The translations under genes and the position numbers were made by a program. A stretch of DNA of 39,551 nucleotides from JBFLYN01 sp040756655. GTDB taxonomy: Bacteria > Bacillota > Sulfobacillia > UBA8153. The stretch spans positions 1 to 39,551 of the forward strand of contig JBFLYN010000032.1 in NCBI GenBank assembly GCA_040756655.1, in the 5' to 3' direction. Positions 8,143 through 16,674 of the stretch are shown here, one piece after another (the stretch's first letter is position 1; each line of letters begins with the position of its first letter). The notes below the pieces were generated by a model. It had not been told where the DNA came from. It searched no databases and was given only the letters and a program-made list of their open reading frames with translations.

Positions 8143-8270
8143 GGACCTAGAGACAGGCGTGGAGGAATGCCGGAGAGGACCGAAAACGGGGGACTGGCGC
8201 TATTGGTCGCGGACCGCAGAAGGCGCTCTAATTGCATAGACTAGCCGGACACCTAGTCCGGCTTCTTGCA
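8143..8270 (+). ncRNA. Candidate small RNA of about 110-130 nt
   Basis: The segment lies between the perfect promoter at 8108-8136 and a terminator-like hairpin at 8243-8263, so the transcript would be about 110-130 nt. It has a short internal hairpin (GGTC-gcg-GACC) and GGCGC-rich segments that could pair. I compared it by eye with SRP RNA, 6S RNA, T-box, TPP, FMN, cobalamin and c-di-GMP riboswitches and saw no conserved core. It also contains a 25-codon frame (MPERTENGGLALLVADRRRR and five more residues) starting at the ATG in GTGGAGGAATG, with very short spacing, so a leader peptide or small protein is possible. DUF3786 and the CODH operon begin about 130 bases downstream, so it could also be an attenuator for that operon. 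Confidence 0.5.
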
Positions 8271-8271
8271 T
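8243..8271 (+). terminator. Terminator-like hairpin after the small RNA
   Basis: AGCCGGAC (8243-8250), loop ACCTA, and GTCCGGCT (8256-8263) give an eight-base perfect stem. It is followed by TCTTGCATT, a partly T-rich tail that is weaker than a classical U-run. Partial read-through into the DUF3786/CODH operon is plausible. Confidence 0.6.
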
Positions 8272-8364
8272 TATAGATACAGAAAGTTCAAGCATAATTC
8301 CCCGCCGTATTCCCAGGACTGCCTGTATTTCCCGGGAGGTTAACGCCAGGGGTTTCTAGAAGTG

Positions 8365-8380
8365 AACATGTTGCCATGTT
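8365..8380. promoter_or_regulatory. Inverted repeat upstream of the CODH operon
   Basis: AACATG (8365-8370) and CATGTT (8375-8380) flank TTGC, a perfect 6-4-6 inverted repeat about 20 bases before the DUF3786 start. Its position would suit an operator for a dimeric regulator, but 12 matching bases can occur by chance and no regulator gene is in the window. Confidence 0.3.
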
Positions 8381-8401
8381 GTTCGAGGGGGCCGATGAGC
8401 A

Positions 8402-8998
8402 GTGCCGGCGCCGGGTTACCAGGAAGCCTTGAGAGTTGCCAGGGCGCTTCTGTCCCAAAAGGATCCCCAGGAGGTAGCAGCCTTCACCGGGGCCAGCTGG
8501 AAGACTGGTGCCAGCCGGTTTGTCCTGGCGTTTTTGGGTAAGCAGTACGACATTACCTACCCGGGCGGCGAGGTGTGGCACGGTCAAAGCCCGGTACCCG
8601 ATACCGACGCCATACTGGTCCTTCACTACTTGACCCACGCCACCGGAGCTGTGCTGCGCCAAGAGCTTATCGCCTTTCGCCAGCTGCCCGGGGGTGAGAT
8701 CTATCTCGATCCTTTTCGGAAGCGCACCATCGCCTTGTTGATGAGGTTCTTCGGCGGTGACCCCGGCCGGTTGGTGCGGGCCGCCCTGGCCCTGGGAGGC
8801 AGCCATGACGGCCAATACCGGGTGACAGTGGACGCGTTGCCGAGGGTGCCGGTGACGCTGGTGCTATGGCCGGGAGATGACGAGGTGTCGGCTGACGGCA
8901 ATGTCCTCTACAACGCGAGTGCACCCCTTTACCTCCCCACCGAAGACCTGATCGTCTTGGCAACCAGCACCATCCTGGCGCTGAACCAGGCCGCGTAG
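8402..8998 (+). CDS. DUF3786-domain protein heading the CODH/ACS operon
   Basis: This 198-residue soluble protein matches the DUF3786 pattern. The landmarks are FVLAFLGKQYDITYPGGEV, ILVLHYLTHATG, the GGEIYLDPFRKR segment, then VPVTLVLWPGDDEVSADGNV and a C-terminal YLPTEDLIVLATSTI. DUF3786 genes are often found beside corrinoid and Wood-Ljungdahl genes in anaerobes, but the function is not established to my knowledge. GTG at 8402 is the likely start, with GAGGGGG about 12 bases before it. acsA starts 77 bases after its stop in the same direction. It has no metal-cluster cysteine pattern, so a role as assembly or cofactor-handling factor is only a guess. Confidence 0.7.
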   Translation: MPAPGYQEALRVARALLSQKDPQEVAAFTGASWKTGASRFVLAFLGKQYDITYPGGEVWHGQSPVPDTDAILVLHYLTHATGAVLRQELIAFRQLPGGEIYLDPFRKRTIALLMRFFGGDPGRLVRAALALGGSHDGQYRVTVDALPRVPVTLVLWPGDDEVSADGNVLYNASAPLYLPTEDLIVLATSTILALNQAA

Positions 8999-9075
8999 GA
9001 CGCAGGACCGGCGGTACCGGTTTTGACCATGGGTTCCCGAAAATGCAAGACACAAGCAAGGAGGAGGTTCTAGGA

Positions 9076-11085
9076 ATGCCCAGGTACAGGGTAACGACTG
9101 TCGGGGACATCACCAACCAGGCGGTCGCTCGCAAGAAGATCTCCGATCCCAAAAGGACGGCAGATCCTGCCACCCTGGACATGCTGTGCCGGGTAGAAGG
9201 TACAGGCACCATTACCGCGTTTGACCGGTACGTGGCACAGCAACCACAGTGCAACTTCGGCCTGACCGGAGTCTGCTGCAAAAACTGTATCCAAGGCCCT
9301 TGCCGGATCACGCCCCGGAGCGAGGCCAGCGGCAAGGGGATCTGCGGTGCGGCCGACTACACCATTGTGGCGCGCAACGTAGCCCGGCTCATCGCAGGTG
9401 GCACCTCCTGCCACTCCAACCACGCCTTTCACGTAGCCGAAACTTTGCTCAAGGTGGCCGAAGGCAAGACCCAGGACTACTCAGTTAAGGATCGGGCCAA
9501 GCTGCACGCGGTGGCCGCCCGCATCGGTCTTACCGTGGGGAGCAAGTCCGACCTGGAACTGGCAAAAGAGGTGGCCCTGGCCGCCCTCCACGACTTTTCC
9601 AGTCATGAGCATCGCCCATGCGTATGGCTGGACACCACCATCACCCAGGGGCGCCGCAGCAAGTTCAAAAGCTGCAACATCGCCCCCCATGCCATCGACC
9701 GGGCGGTGGTGGAGATCATCGACCAGACCACCATGGGCATGGACGCCGACCCGGTGAACATCATCTTCGGCGGGCTCAAGACGGCGTTGGCCGATTACAC
9801 CGGCATGCACATTGCCACCGACCTCCACGACATCCTGTTCGGGACGCCCCGGCCCGTGGCCACCGAGGCCAACCTGGGAGCCATCGATCCCGAGTATGTC
9901 ATGATTGCCACCCACGGGCACAACCCCACCCTCAGCGAGATGGTGGTGGAAGCCGCCGAACAGCTGGCCGGGGAAGCCCGGGCGGTGGGAGCCAAGGGCA
10001 TCAAGGTGGTGGGCATCTGCTGCACCGGCAACGAACTGCTCATGCGCCAGGGTGTGGCCCTGGCCGCCAACAAGGCTTCCCAGGAGATGACCGTACTGAC
10101 CGGGGCCCTGGATGCCATGATCGTGGATGTCCAGTGCATCATGCCCGCGGCCAAGGTGCTGTCCGAGTGCTATCACACCCAGTTCATCACCACCTCGGCC
10201 TCAGTGAAGATCCCGGGTTCTCAGCATTTCGACTTCCGGGAAGAAAACGCCCTGGAAACGGCCAAGGAAATGGTGCGGCTGGGCATCGAGGCGTTCGGGC
10301 GCCGTAACCCCGACCTTCTGAGAATACCTTCTTACAAGAACCAGGCCATCGCCGGCTGGAGCCTGGAAGCACTATTTGAGCTATTCGGGTCTGTGGACGC
10401 AGAAAACCCGGTGAGGCCGCTAACCGATGCCATCCTTTCCGGTGAGCTGGCCGGGGTGGCCCTGTTTGCCGGCTGCAACAACCTGCGCGTCATCCAGGAC
10501 GCATCTCATCTGACTGTGGTAAAGGAACTCCTGAAGAACGACGTATTCGTGGTGGCCACCGGTTGCTCGGGGGGGGCGTTTGCCAAAGCCGGGCTCTTGT
10601 CGCCGGGCGCCTACCGTGAATACGGCGGGCCGGGCTTGCAAGCGTTCCTGGGCCGGCTGGAAGGCGCCGCTACCATTGGCATGCCGTCGGTATTCCACAT
10701 GGGTTCCTGCGTGGACAATACCCGGGCCGCCGACCTCCTTACGGCCATGGCCAACCAGCTGGGTGTGGACAACCCCAAGGTCCCGTTTGTGGCCAGCGCT
10801 CCCGAAGCCATGCACGAAAAAGCCGTCTCCATCGGTTCCTGGGCCGTGGCCCTGGGGCTGCCGGTCCACGTAGGCGTGATGCCCCCGGTCGAGGGCAGCC
10901 CGCTGGTGTACGGTATCGTCACGCAGATCGCCCACGATGTCTACGGAGGCCACTTCATACTGGAGACCGACCCGGTGCTGGGCGCCAAGAAACTCCTGGA
11001 CGCTTTGGAGTACCGGAGCTGGAAACTCAGAATCCACCGGGCGGCGGCCGAAAAGTACGACACGGCCCTGCCCGCCAACTGGTAA
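9076..11085 (+). CDS. acsA: Carbon monoxide dehydrogenase catalytic subunit (ACS-associated)
   Basis: The enzyme reduces CO2 to CO with ferredoxin and passes CO through a tunnel to AcsB. The 669-residue protein is of normal length. The D-cluster cysteines C59 and C67 and the B-cluster cysteines C68, C71, C76 and C90 sit exactly where they are in Moorella AcsA. C-cluster signatures follow: the ATHGHNPTLSE His, GICCTGNELL, LFAGCNNLR, ATGCSGGAF and FHMGSCVDN. The ATG at 9076 is chosen because AGGAGG lies nine bases upstream. An in-frame ATG at 9043 has no ribosome binding site. acsB follows after 27 bases, and linkage to acsB makes this the ACS-bound form rather than a free CooS. Confidence 0.96.
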   Translation: MPRYRVTTVGDITNQAVARKKISDPKRTADPATLDMLCRVEGTGTITAFDRYVAQQPQCNFGLTGVCCKNCIQGPCRITPRSEASGKGICGAADYTIVARNVARLIAGGTSCHSNHAFHVAETLLKVAEGKTQDYSVKDRAKLHAVAARIGLTVGSKSDLELAKEVALAALHDFSSHEHRPCVWLDTTITQGRRSKFKSCNIAPHAIDRAVVEIIDQTTMGMDADPVNIIFGGLKTALADYTGMHIATDLHDILFGTPRPVATEANLGAIDPEYVMIATHGHNPTLSEMVVEAAEQLAGEARAVGAKGIKVVGICCTGNELLMRQGVALAANKASQEMTVLTGALDAMIVDVQCIMPAAKVLSECYHTQFITTSASVKIPGSQHFDFREENALETAKEMVRLGIEAFGRRNPDLLRIPSYKNQAIAGWSLEALFELFGSVDAENPVRPLTDAILSGELAGVALFAGCNNLRVIQDASHLTVVKELLKNDVFVVATGCSGGAFAKAGLLSPGAYREYGGPGLQAFLGRLEGAATIGMPSVFHMGSCVDNTRAADLLTAMANQLGVDNPKVPFVASAPEAMHEKAVSIGSWAVALGLPVHVGVMPPVEGSPLVYGIVTQIAHDVYGGHFILETDPVLGAKKLLDALEYRSWKLRIHRAAAEKYDTALPANW

Positions 11086-11112
11086 ACCCGCTGGAGAGAG
11101 GAGGAAACAAGC

Positions 11113-13323
11113 ATGCCGGCATTGGGGAACTGGGAGCCGAGGATCACCAAGTTTGACGAGATCTACGCCTCTGCCATCAAGGACGAGGCCCAAGCTCCCA
11201 AGAAGCTGTTCAAGAAAGCCTACGATGGTGCCATCATTGCCACCAGCTACGCCGAGATCTTGCTTAACCGGGCGTTGCGCGAGTATGGTCCCGACGCCCA
11301 GGTGGCCTACCCGGACACGGCCTATTACCTGCCGGTGATCATGACTCTCAGCGGGGAGAAAGTTACCAAGCTGGGAGAACTGCCGCCCATCCTCAACCGC
11401 ATTCGCGCCCAGATCACCGAGGAACTCACTTTCCAACAGGCAAGACTATGCGGTGAGGCTACGCTGTACGCGGCCGAGATCATCGAGACCATTCACTACC
11501 TGGACCAGGACCAGCCCAAGACCTCGCCCTGGACCGGGTTCATAGCTGACCCGGACGTGCGGCGCTACGGCATCAAGCTAGTGGACTGGACCATCCCGGG
11601 CCAGGCCGTTATCCTGGGAAGGGCCAAGGACTCCAAGCTGGCCGCCAAAATCGTCCAAGAGCTCATGAGCAAGGGCATGATGATCTTCCTGTCTGACGAG
11701 ATCATCGAGCAACTCCTGGAAGAAGACATGAAGCTGGGGACGGACTACATCTGCTTCCCCCTGGGCAACTTCACCCAGGTCATCCACGCCGTCAACTATG
11801 CCCTCAGGGCAGGCCCCATGTTCGGTGGCATACCGCCCGGGCAACGCCACAACCAGCGCGACTACCAGCACCGCCGGGTGCGGGCGTTCGTGCTCCAGCT
11901 GGGCGAAATCGACGAGGTCAAAGTGGCCGCGCATTTCGGTGCCATCTTCCTGGGCTTTCCGGTCATCACCGACCAGGAGCTCGAAGAGGAGATCCCGGAC
12001 TGGTACGTTTCCCACCCGGACTACTCCGACCTGGTGAAGTTCGCCATGGAACTGAGGGGCATCAAGGTCACCAGCGTGGACATTCCCATCCCGCTGAACT
12101 TCGGCCCGGCCTTCGAGGGCGAGACCATCCGGCGGGCGGACGTGGCCGTGGAATTCGGCGGCGGCCGGAGCCAGACTTTCGAACTCGTGCGCATGGTGGG
12201 CCTGGATGACATCGAAGATGAGAAGGTGACCGTCGTCGGCCCGGATCTCGACCAGGTACCCGAGGGCGGGACTCTTCCCTTGGGCATCATGGTGGACATC
12301 TACGGCCGCAAGATGCAGGAGGACTTTGAGAGTGTCCTGGAACGCCGCGTCCACTACTTCATCAACTACGCCGAGGGCCTGTGGCACGTGGCCCAGCGCG
12401 ACCTGGCCTGGATCCGGGTATCCAAGGAAGCCAAGAAGAAAGGGTTCACCCTCAGGCACTTCGGTGATATCCTCATCGCCAAGTACAAGTCGGAGTTTCC
12501 TGCCATCGTAGACCGGGTGCAGGTGACCATTATCACCGAAGAAGAGCTGGTGAAAGGGAAACTCAAGGAGGCCCGAGCGGCCTATGCCCGCCGGGATGCG
12601 CGCATGCGGGGGCTCACCGACGACGCCGTGGCTGAGTTCTACTCGTGTAGCCTGTGCCAGTCCTTTGCGCCCAACCATGTGTGCGTGGTGGCACCTGAAC
12701 GCGTGGGCCTCTGCGGGGCGGTGTCCTGGCTGGACGGCAAGGCTTCCTTCGAGATCAACCCCACCGGCCCCAACCAGCCCATCGCCAAGGGCGAATGCCT
12801 AGACAGGGTGCGCGGCGTGTGGAGAAGCGTGGACGATTTCGTTTACAAGTCCACCAATCGCACGGTGGACGGCGTATGCCTCTACACCCTCATGGATAAG
12901 CCCATGACCTCCTGCGGCTGCTTTGAGGCCATCATGGCCATTGTGCCCGAGGCCAACGGGGTGATGATTACCACCAGGGAGTCGTCCAAGCTCATGACCC
13001 CGGTGGGCATGACCTTCTCGACCCTGGCCGGCATGGTGGGCGGGGGCACCCAAACCCCCGGTTTCATGGGCATCGGGCGCACCTACATCAACAGCAGGAA
13101 GTTCATTCGCGCCGACGGCGGCCTGGGTCGTATCATCTGGATGCCCAAGGAACTCAAAGAGTTCCTCGGCGAGGAATTCGTGCAGCGCTCCGTGGAGGAA
13201 GGCCTGGGCGAGGACTTTATGGACAAGATCGCCGATGAGTCCGTGGGCAGCACCGCCGAGGAGATCCTGGCCTTCTTGGAGGAGAAGGGCCACCCGGCCC
13301 TGACCATGGATCCCATCATCTAG
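11113..13323 (+). CDS. acsB: Acetyl-CoA synthase (CO-methylating), alpha subunit
   Basis: The enzyme condenses CO, a methyl group from the corrinoid protein and CoA into acetyl-CoA. The 736-residue bacterial form includes the N-terminal CODH-binding domain (NWEPRITKFDEIYASAIKDE), unlike archaeal CdhC. The A-cluster ligands are visible: C512, C515, C524 and C534 for the 4Fe-4S cubane (CSLCQSFAPNHVC then GLCG), and C601-G-C603 (TSCGCFE) for the distal nickel, each six residues beyond the Moorella numbering. AGAGGAGGAAAC precedes the ATG. A strong hairpin at 13334-13366 separates the gene from acsC. Confidence 0.96.
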   Translation: MPALGNWEPRITKFDEIYASAIKDEAQAPKKLFKKAYDGAIIATSYAEILLNRALREYGPDAQVAYPDTAYYLPVIMTLSGEKVTKLGELPPILNRIRAQITEELTFQQARLCGEATLYAAEIIETIHYLDQDQPKTSPWTGFIADPDVRRYGIKLVDWTIPGQAVILGRAKDSKLAAKIVQELMSKGMMIFLSDEIIEQLLEEDMKLGTDYICFPLGNFTQVIHAVNYALRAGPMFGGIPPGQRHNQRDYQHRRVRAFVLQLGEIDEVKVAAHFGAIFLGFPVITDQELEEEIPDWYVSHPDYSDLVKFAMELRGIKVTSVDIPIPLNFGPAFEGETIRRADVAVEFGGGRSQTFELVRMVGLDDIEDEKVTVVGPDLDQVPEGGTLPLGIMVDIYGRKMQEDFESVLERRVHYFINYAEGLWHVAQRDLAWIRVSKEAKKKGFTLRHFGDILIAKYKSEFPAIVDRVQVTIITEEELVKGKLKEARAAYARRDARMRGLTDDAVAEFYSCSLCQSFAPNHVCVVAPERVGLCGAVSWLDGKASFEINPTGPNQPIAKGECLDRVRGVWRSVDDFVYKSTNRTVDGVCLYTLMDKPMTSCGCFEAIMAIVPEANGVMITTRESSKLMTPVGMTFSTLAGMVGGGTQTPGFMGIGRTYINSRKFIRADGGLGRIIWMPKELKEFLGEEFVQRSVEEGLGEDFMDKIADESVGSTAEEILAFLEEKGHPALTMDPII

Positions 13324-13333
13324 TAGCAAGCCT

Positions 13334-13366
13334 TCCCGGGCGGGAGGTTCGAACTCCCGCCCGGGA
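13334..13366 (+). other. Strong 13-bp hairpin between acsB and acsC
   Basis: TCCCGGGCGGGAG (13334-13346) and its exact complement CTCCCGCCCGGGA (13354-13366) form a 13-bp G/C-rich stem with a GTTCGAA loop. No T-run follows, and acsC starts 25 bases later with its own ribosome binding site. It is therefore better read as an mRNA-stabilising or processing hairpin, or a partial terminator setting acsAB above acsCD, than as a full terminator. Confidence 0.75.
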
Positions 13367-13391
13367 CCTGTAAAGGAGGAGGGACACCGGG

Positions 13392-14735
13392 ATGGGTTTG
13401 TCAGGTCTGGACATCTACAAACAGCTACCCAAAAAAAACTGTGGTGAGTGTGGGCCCCCCACGTGCCTGGCATTTGCCATGTCTTTGGCAGCCGGTAAAG
13501 CATCCTTAGATGCGTGCCCTTATGTGTCGGACACGGCCCGGGACAACCTGGCCTCGGCCTCAGCGCCCCCCATCAAGCTGGTGACCGTGGGCAGCGGGCC
13601 CGCCGCCATCCAGCTGGGTGATGAGACCGTCCTTTACCGTCACGACAAGACATTTGTGCATCCAACCGGCATCTTCGTAGAAATCCGGGACGACATGGAC
13701 GATGCGGCCTTGGACGCTAGGTTGGACCAGCTGGCCGCCATGGTGTTCGAGCGCGTCGGCCAGCAGTATCACCTCAGCGGCCTGGCCGTGCGCTACGTCA
13801 TGGGCGACCCGGGTCGATTTGCCGAAGTGGCCGTGCGCGCCCACGGGAAGTTCCAGCGCGCCCTGATCCTGGGGGGGTGCGGGCCAGGACTGGAGCAGGC
13901 ACTGGAGAAAGCCCTGGAAACCCTGGCCGCTGCCAAGCCCCTGCTCTATGCCGCCACCGTGGAGAATCACGAGGGCATGACCGCCTTGGCCAAGAAGCAC
14001 GCCTGCCCGCTGGTGGTCCGGGGTGAGAGCCTCGACGCCACCGCCGAGCTGGCCCAGAAGGTGTCGGCGTCCCACAAGGAACTGGTGCTGGACACCGGTG
14101 CCCGGCAGCCGTCCCGGACCATCGCCGACCAGACGCATATCAGGCGCCTGGCCATCAAGAAGAAATTCCGGCCGCTGGGCTATCCTACCATCGCCTTTAC
14201 CACCTCAGAGGATCCTGGTGACGAGATCGTGGAAGCCACCGCCCTGGTGGCCAAGTACACGAGCGTGGTGGTGCTCAAGGCCCACAAGGTTACCCAGCTC
14301 TTGCCGCTGCTATCCTGGAGGCAGAACATATATACCGACCCGCAAAAACCCATCCAGGTGCAATCCCAGCTGTATGAGGTGGGTCAGGTCACCGCCGATT
14401 CGCCCGTTTACGTTACCACCAACTTCTCCCTGACCTACTTCAGCGTGGAAGGCGAGGTCCAGGCCTCCAAGATCCCCGGCTACATCATCGCCGTGGATAC
14501 AGACGGTACATCTGTGCTCACCGCTTGGGCCGCCGGAAAGCTGACGTCTGAGGCCATCGCCAAGATGCTGGGAGAGACCGGCATCGAAAGCAAGGTCACC
14601 CACCGCAAGGTGGTGCTGCCCGGCCACGTGGCGGTGCTCAGCGGCAAGTTGCAGGAGCTGTCCGGCTGGCAGGTGCTGGTGGGGCCCCGGGAGGCCGCTG
14701 GCATTCCATCCTTTGCTAAAAGCAAGTTTGCCTGA
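13392..14735 (+). CDS. acsC: Corrinoid iron-sulfur protein large (gamma) subunit
   Basis: With AcsD it forms the CFeSP that carries the methyl group on cobalt between AcsE and AcsB. The 447-residue protein opens with the 4Fe-4S domain (C17, C20, C25, C42 in NCGECGPPTCLAFAMSLAAG and the following ACP), then a TIM barrel, and a C-terminal corrinoid-binding domain (VTTNFSLTYFSVEGEV, IIAVDTDGTSVLTAWAAGK). Length and cysteine spacing match the bacterial family. TAAAGGAGGAGGG lies well placed before the ATG. acsV-like starts about 20 bases after its stop. Confidence 0.95.
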   Translation: MGLSGLDIYKQLPKKNCGECGPPTCLAFAMSLAAGKASLDACPYVSDTARDNLASASAPPIKLVTVGSGPAAIQLGDETVLYRHDKTFVHPTGIFVEIRDDMDDAALDARLDQLAAMVFERVGQQYHLSGLAVRYVMGDPGRFAEVAVRAHGKFQRALILGGCGPGLEQALEKALETLAAAKPLLYAATVENHEGMTALAKKHACPLVVRGESLDATAELAQKVSASHKELVLDTGARQPSRTIADQTHIRRLAIKKKFRPLGYPTIAFTTSEDPGDEIVEATALVAKYTSVVVLKAHKVTQLLPLLSWRQNIYTDPQKPIQVQSQLYEVGQVTADSPVYVTTNFSLTYFSVEGEVQASKIPGYIIAVDTDGTSVLTAWAAGKLTSEAIAKMLGETGIESKVTHRKVVLPGHVAVLSGKLQELSGWQVLVGPREAAGIPSFAKSKFA

Positions 14736-14754
14736 TCCTTGAGGAGTGAACCCG

Positions 14755-16653
14755 TTGGAACGCTGTTCAGTCCTGTTTTTCCCTGATAACGTGGCTGCCC
14801 AGGTACCGCCCGGGACCACGCTCTTGCGCGCTGCCGCCCTGGCCGGGCTGGAGCTCAAGAGCGGGTGCGGTGGAAAAGGTACCTGCGGCCGCTGCATCGT
14901 CCAGGTCAAGCAGGGCCGGGTGCGGGTGGCCGACACGGGAAACCTCCCCAAGCGCAAGGTACGGGAAGGCTACGTGCTGGCCTGCTGCACCTACGTGGAA
15001 GGGAACACCGTAGTGGAGGTGCCGGGCGACTCCCGCCTCATCGAACACCAGGTCCTGGTGGATTCCAAGGAAGTCCTCCCGGAAACGGCGCCGGACGTCC
15101 AGCTAGGCGACCGACTCGGACCCTTGTGCCGCCAACTCCAGCTGCAGCTGGATGAACCTACCCTGGTGGAGAACGCCAGCGATCTTTCCAGGCTGGAGGC
15201 CCGTCTGAGAAAGGAAGTCCCCGGGAAGGAACTGTCCATCAGCCTGGGTACGCTGCAAAAGCTCGCACAGGCGCTGCGGGAGGAGAACTGGAAGGTCACC
15301 GTGACCCTGGCCGAATTCGACGGCCGGGCGGAGATCGTAGCCGTTCGCCCTGGCCACGGACAGCGTCAGGCCCTGGGGTTGGCCGTAGACATCGGTACCA
15401 CCACCGTGGTGGTGTACCTCATCGATCTGGCCACGGGTGTTACCATGGATATGCGCGGCACCTATAACAAGCAGTCCCGCTACGGCGACGATGTGATCAC
15501 CCGCATGGTCTACGCCACCGAGGAAGAAAGCGGCCTGGCCGACCTGCACGAGGCAGTGCTGGAAACCATCAACGAACTCGTCGCCAAGCTGGTGGCCAGA
15601 AACGGCGTGGACCCGGCCGACATCCTCCAGGTGGTGGTGGCCGGCAACACCACCATGTCCCACCTGTTTTTGGGCCTGCACCCGCGGTACATCCGGCTGG
15701 AGCCCTATATCCCCACCGCCTCCCAGTTCCCGCCCGTGCGGGCCCGGGAAGTGGGCCTGGCCATCAACCCTGAGGCCTGGGTGCTCACCTTCCCGGCGGT
15801 GGCCTCCTACGTAGGCGGGGACATAGTAGCCGGTACACTCTACGCCGGCCTCACCGAGAGCGACGAGGTGGGGCTCCTCATCGACATCGGTACCAACGGG
15901 GAAATGGTCCTGGGCAACCGGGAGTGGCAAGTGGCCTGTTCCTGTTCGGCCGGCCCGGCCTTCGAGGGCGGAGGGATCACCTTCGGCATGCGGGCCATGA
16001 AGGGGGCCATCGAGCGGGTGGAAGTGGACCCGGATACCCTGGAGGTGTCCTTGAGCACGGTCCAAAACGCCCGCCCCATCGGGATTTGTGGTTCTGGTCT
16101 CATCGACTGCCTGGCGACGCTCAGAAACGCCGGCATCATCGACCGGGCAGGCAAGTTCCAGACGGACTTGAACACGCCCCGCCTGCGGCATGGCGAGACC
16201 GGGCCCGAGTTCGTGTTGGCCTGGGGCCGCGAGACCGAGTGCGGGCGCGACATTATCATCACCGAACCTGACGTGAAGAACCTGCTCCGGGCCAAGGGGG
16301 CGGTGTTCGCCGGTATCAGGACCCTGCTCAAGGCCGTGGACTTCGACCTTGACGGGGTATCCCGCATCTACATCGCCGGAGGCTTCGGCAACTACCTGAA
16401 CGTGCGCGACTCCATCAACATCGGCCTTTTGCCCGATGTGCCCGCGGAGAAGTATGCATTCATCGGGAACTCGTCGGTGAAGGGCGCGCGCATGGCCCTG
16501 CTTTCGGCGGACACCTGGCGTACAGCCTTTGAAGTGGCGCGGAGCATGACCTACCTTGAGCTTTCGGCGGACAACGTCTTCATGGAGGAGTTCTTCTCCG
16601 GGTTGTTCTTGCCCCATACCGACCTTTCGCTGTTTCCCTCGGTGAGGAAATAG
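14755..16653 (+). CDS. acsV: Corrinoid protein reductive activator (AcsV-like ASKHA ATPase)
   Basis: This RACE protein uses ATP to reduce inactive Co(II) of the corrinoid protein to Co(I). The N-terminus is a plant-type 2Fe-2S ferredoxin domain (C38, C44, C47 in SGCGGKGTCGRC and a later Cys in VLACCTYVEG). A linker follows, then the DUF4445 ASKHA ATPase domain with LAVDIGTTTVVVYLID, VVAGNTTMSHLFLG, LLIDIGTNGEMVLGN and IYIAGGFGNYLNVRDSI. The length of 632 fits. A GTG at 14746 overlaps GAGGAG, so the TTG at 14755, eight bases past it, is the better start. Its place between acsC and acsD matches acetogen operons. Confidence 0.9.
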   Translation: MERCSVLFFPDNVAAQVPPGTTLLRAAALAGLELKSGCGGKGTCGRCIVQVKQGRVRVADTGNLPKRKVREGYVLACCTYVEGNTVVEVPGDSRLIEHQVLVDSKEVLPETAPDVQLGDRLGPLCRQLQLQLDEPTLVENASDLSRLEARLRKEVPGKELSISLGTLQKLAQALREENWKVTVTLAEFDGRAEIVAVRPGHGQRQALGLAVDIGTTTVVVYLIDLATGVTMDMRGTYNKQSRYGDDVITRMVYATEEESGLADLHEAVLETINELVAKLVARNGVDPADILQVVVAGNTTMSHLFLGLHPRYIRLEPYIPTASQFPPVRAREVGLAINPEAWVLTFPAVASYVGGDIVAGTLYAGLTESDEVGLLIDIGTNGEMVLGNREWQVACSCSAGPAFEGGGITFGMRAMKGAIERVEVDPDTLEVSLSTVQNARPIGICGSGLIDCLATLRNAGIIDRAGKFQTDLNTPRLRHGETGPEFVLAWGRETECGRDIIITEPDVKNLLRAKGAVFAGIRTLLKAVDFDLDGVSRIYIAGGFGNYLNVRDSINIGLLPDVPAEKYAFIGNSSVKGARMALLSADTWRTAFEVARSMTYLELSADNVFMEEFFSGLFLPHTDLSLFPSVRK

Positions 16654-16674
16654 CGGGAGTGAAAGGAGACTACC

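Noticed and set aside
11578..12678. A 366-codon minus-strand open frame opposite acsB
   Set aside because: It lies wholly within acsB, whose cluster ligands are all in place. Its composition is that of a shadow frame.
13347..13354. GTTCGAAC resembling a tRNA T-loop
   Set aside because: It is the loop of the acsB-acsC hairpin. No acceptor stem, D-arm or anticodon arm can be drawn around it.
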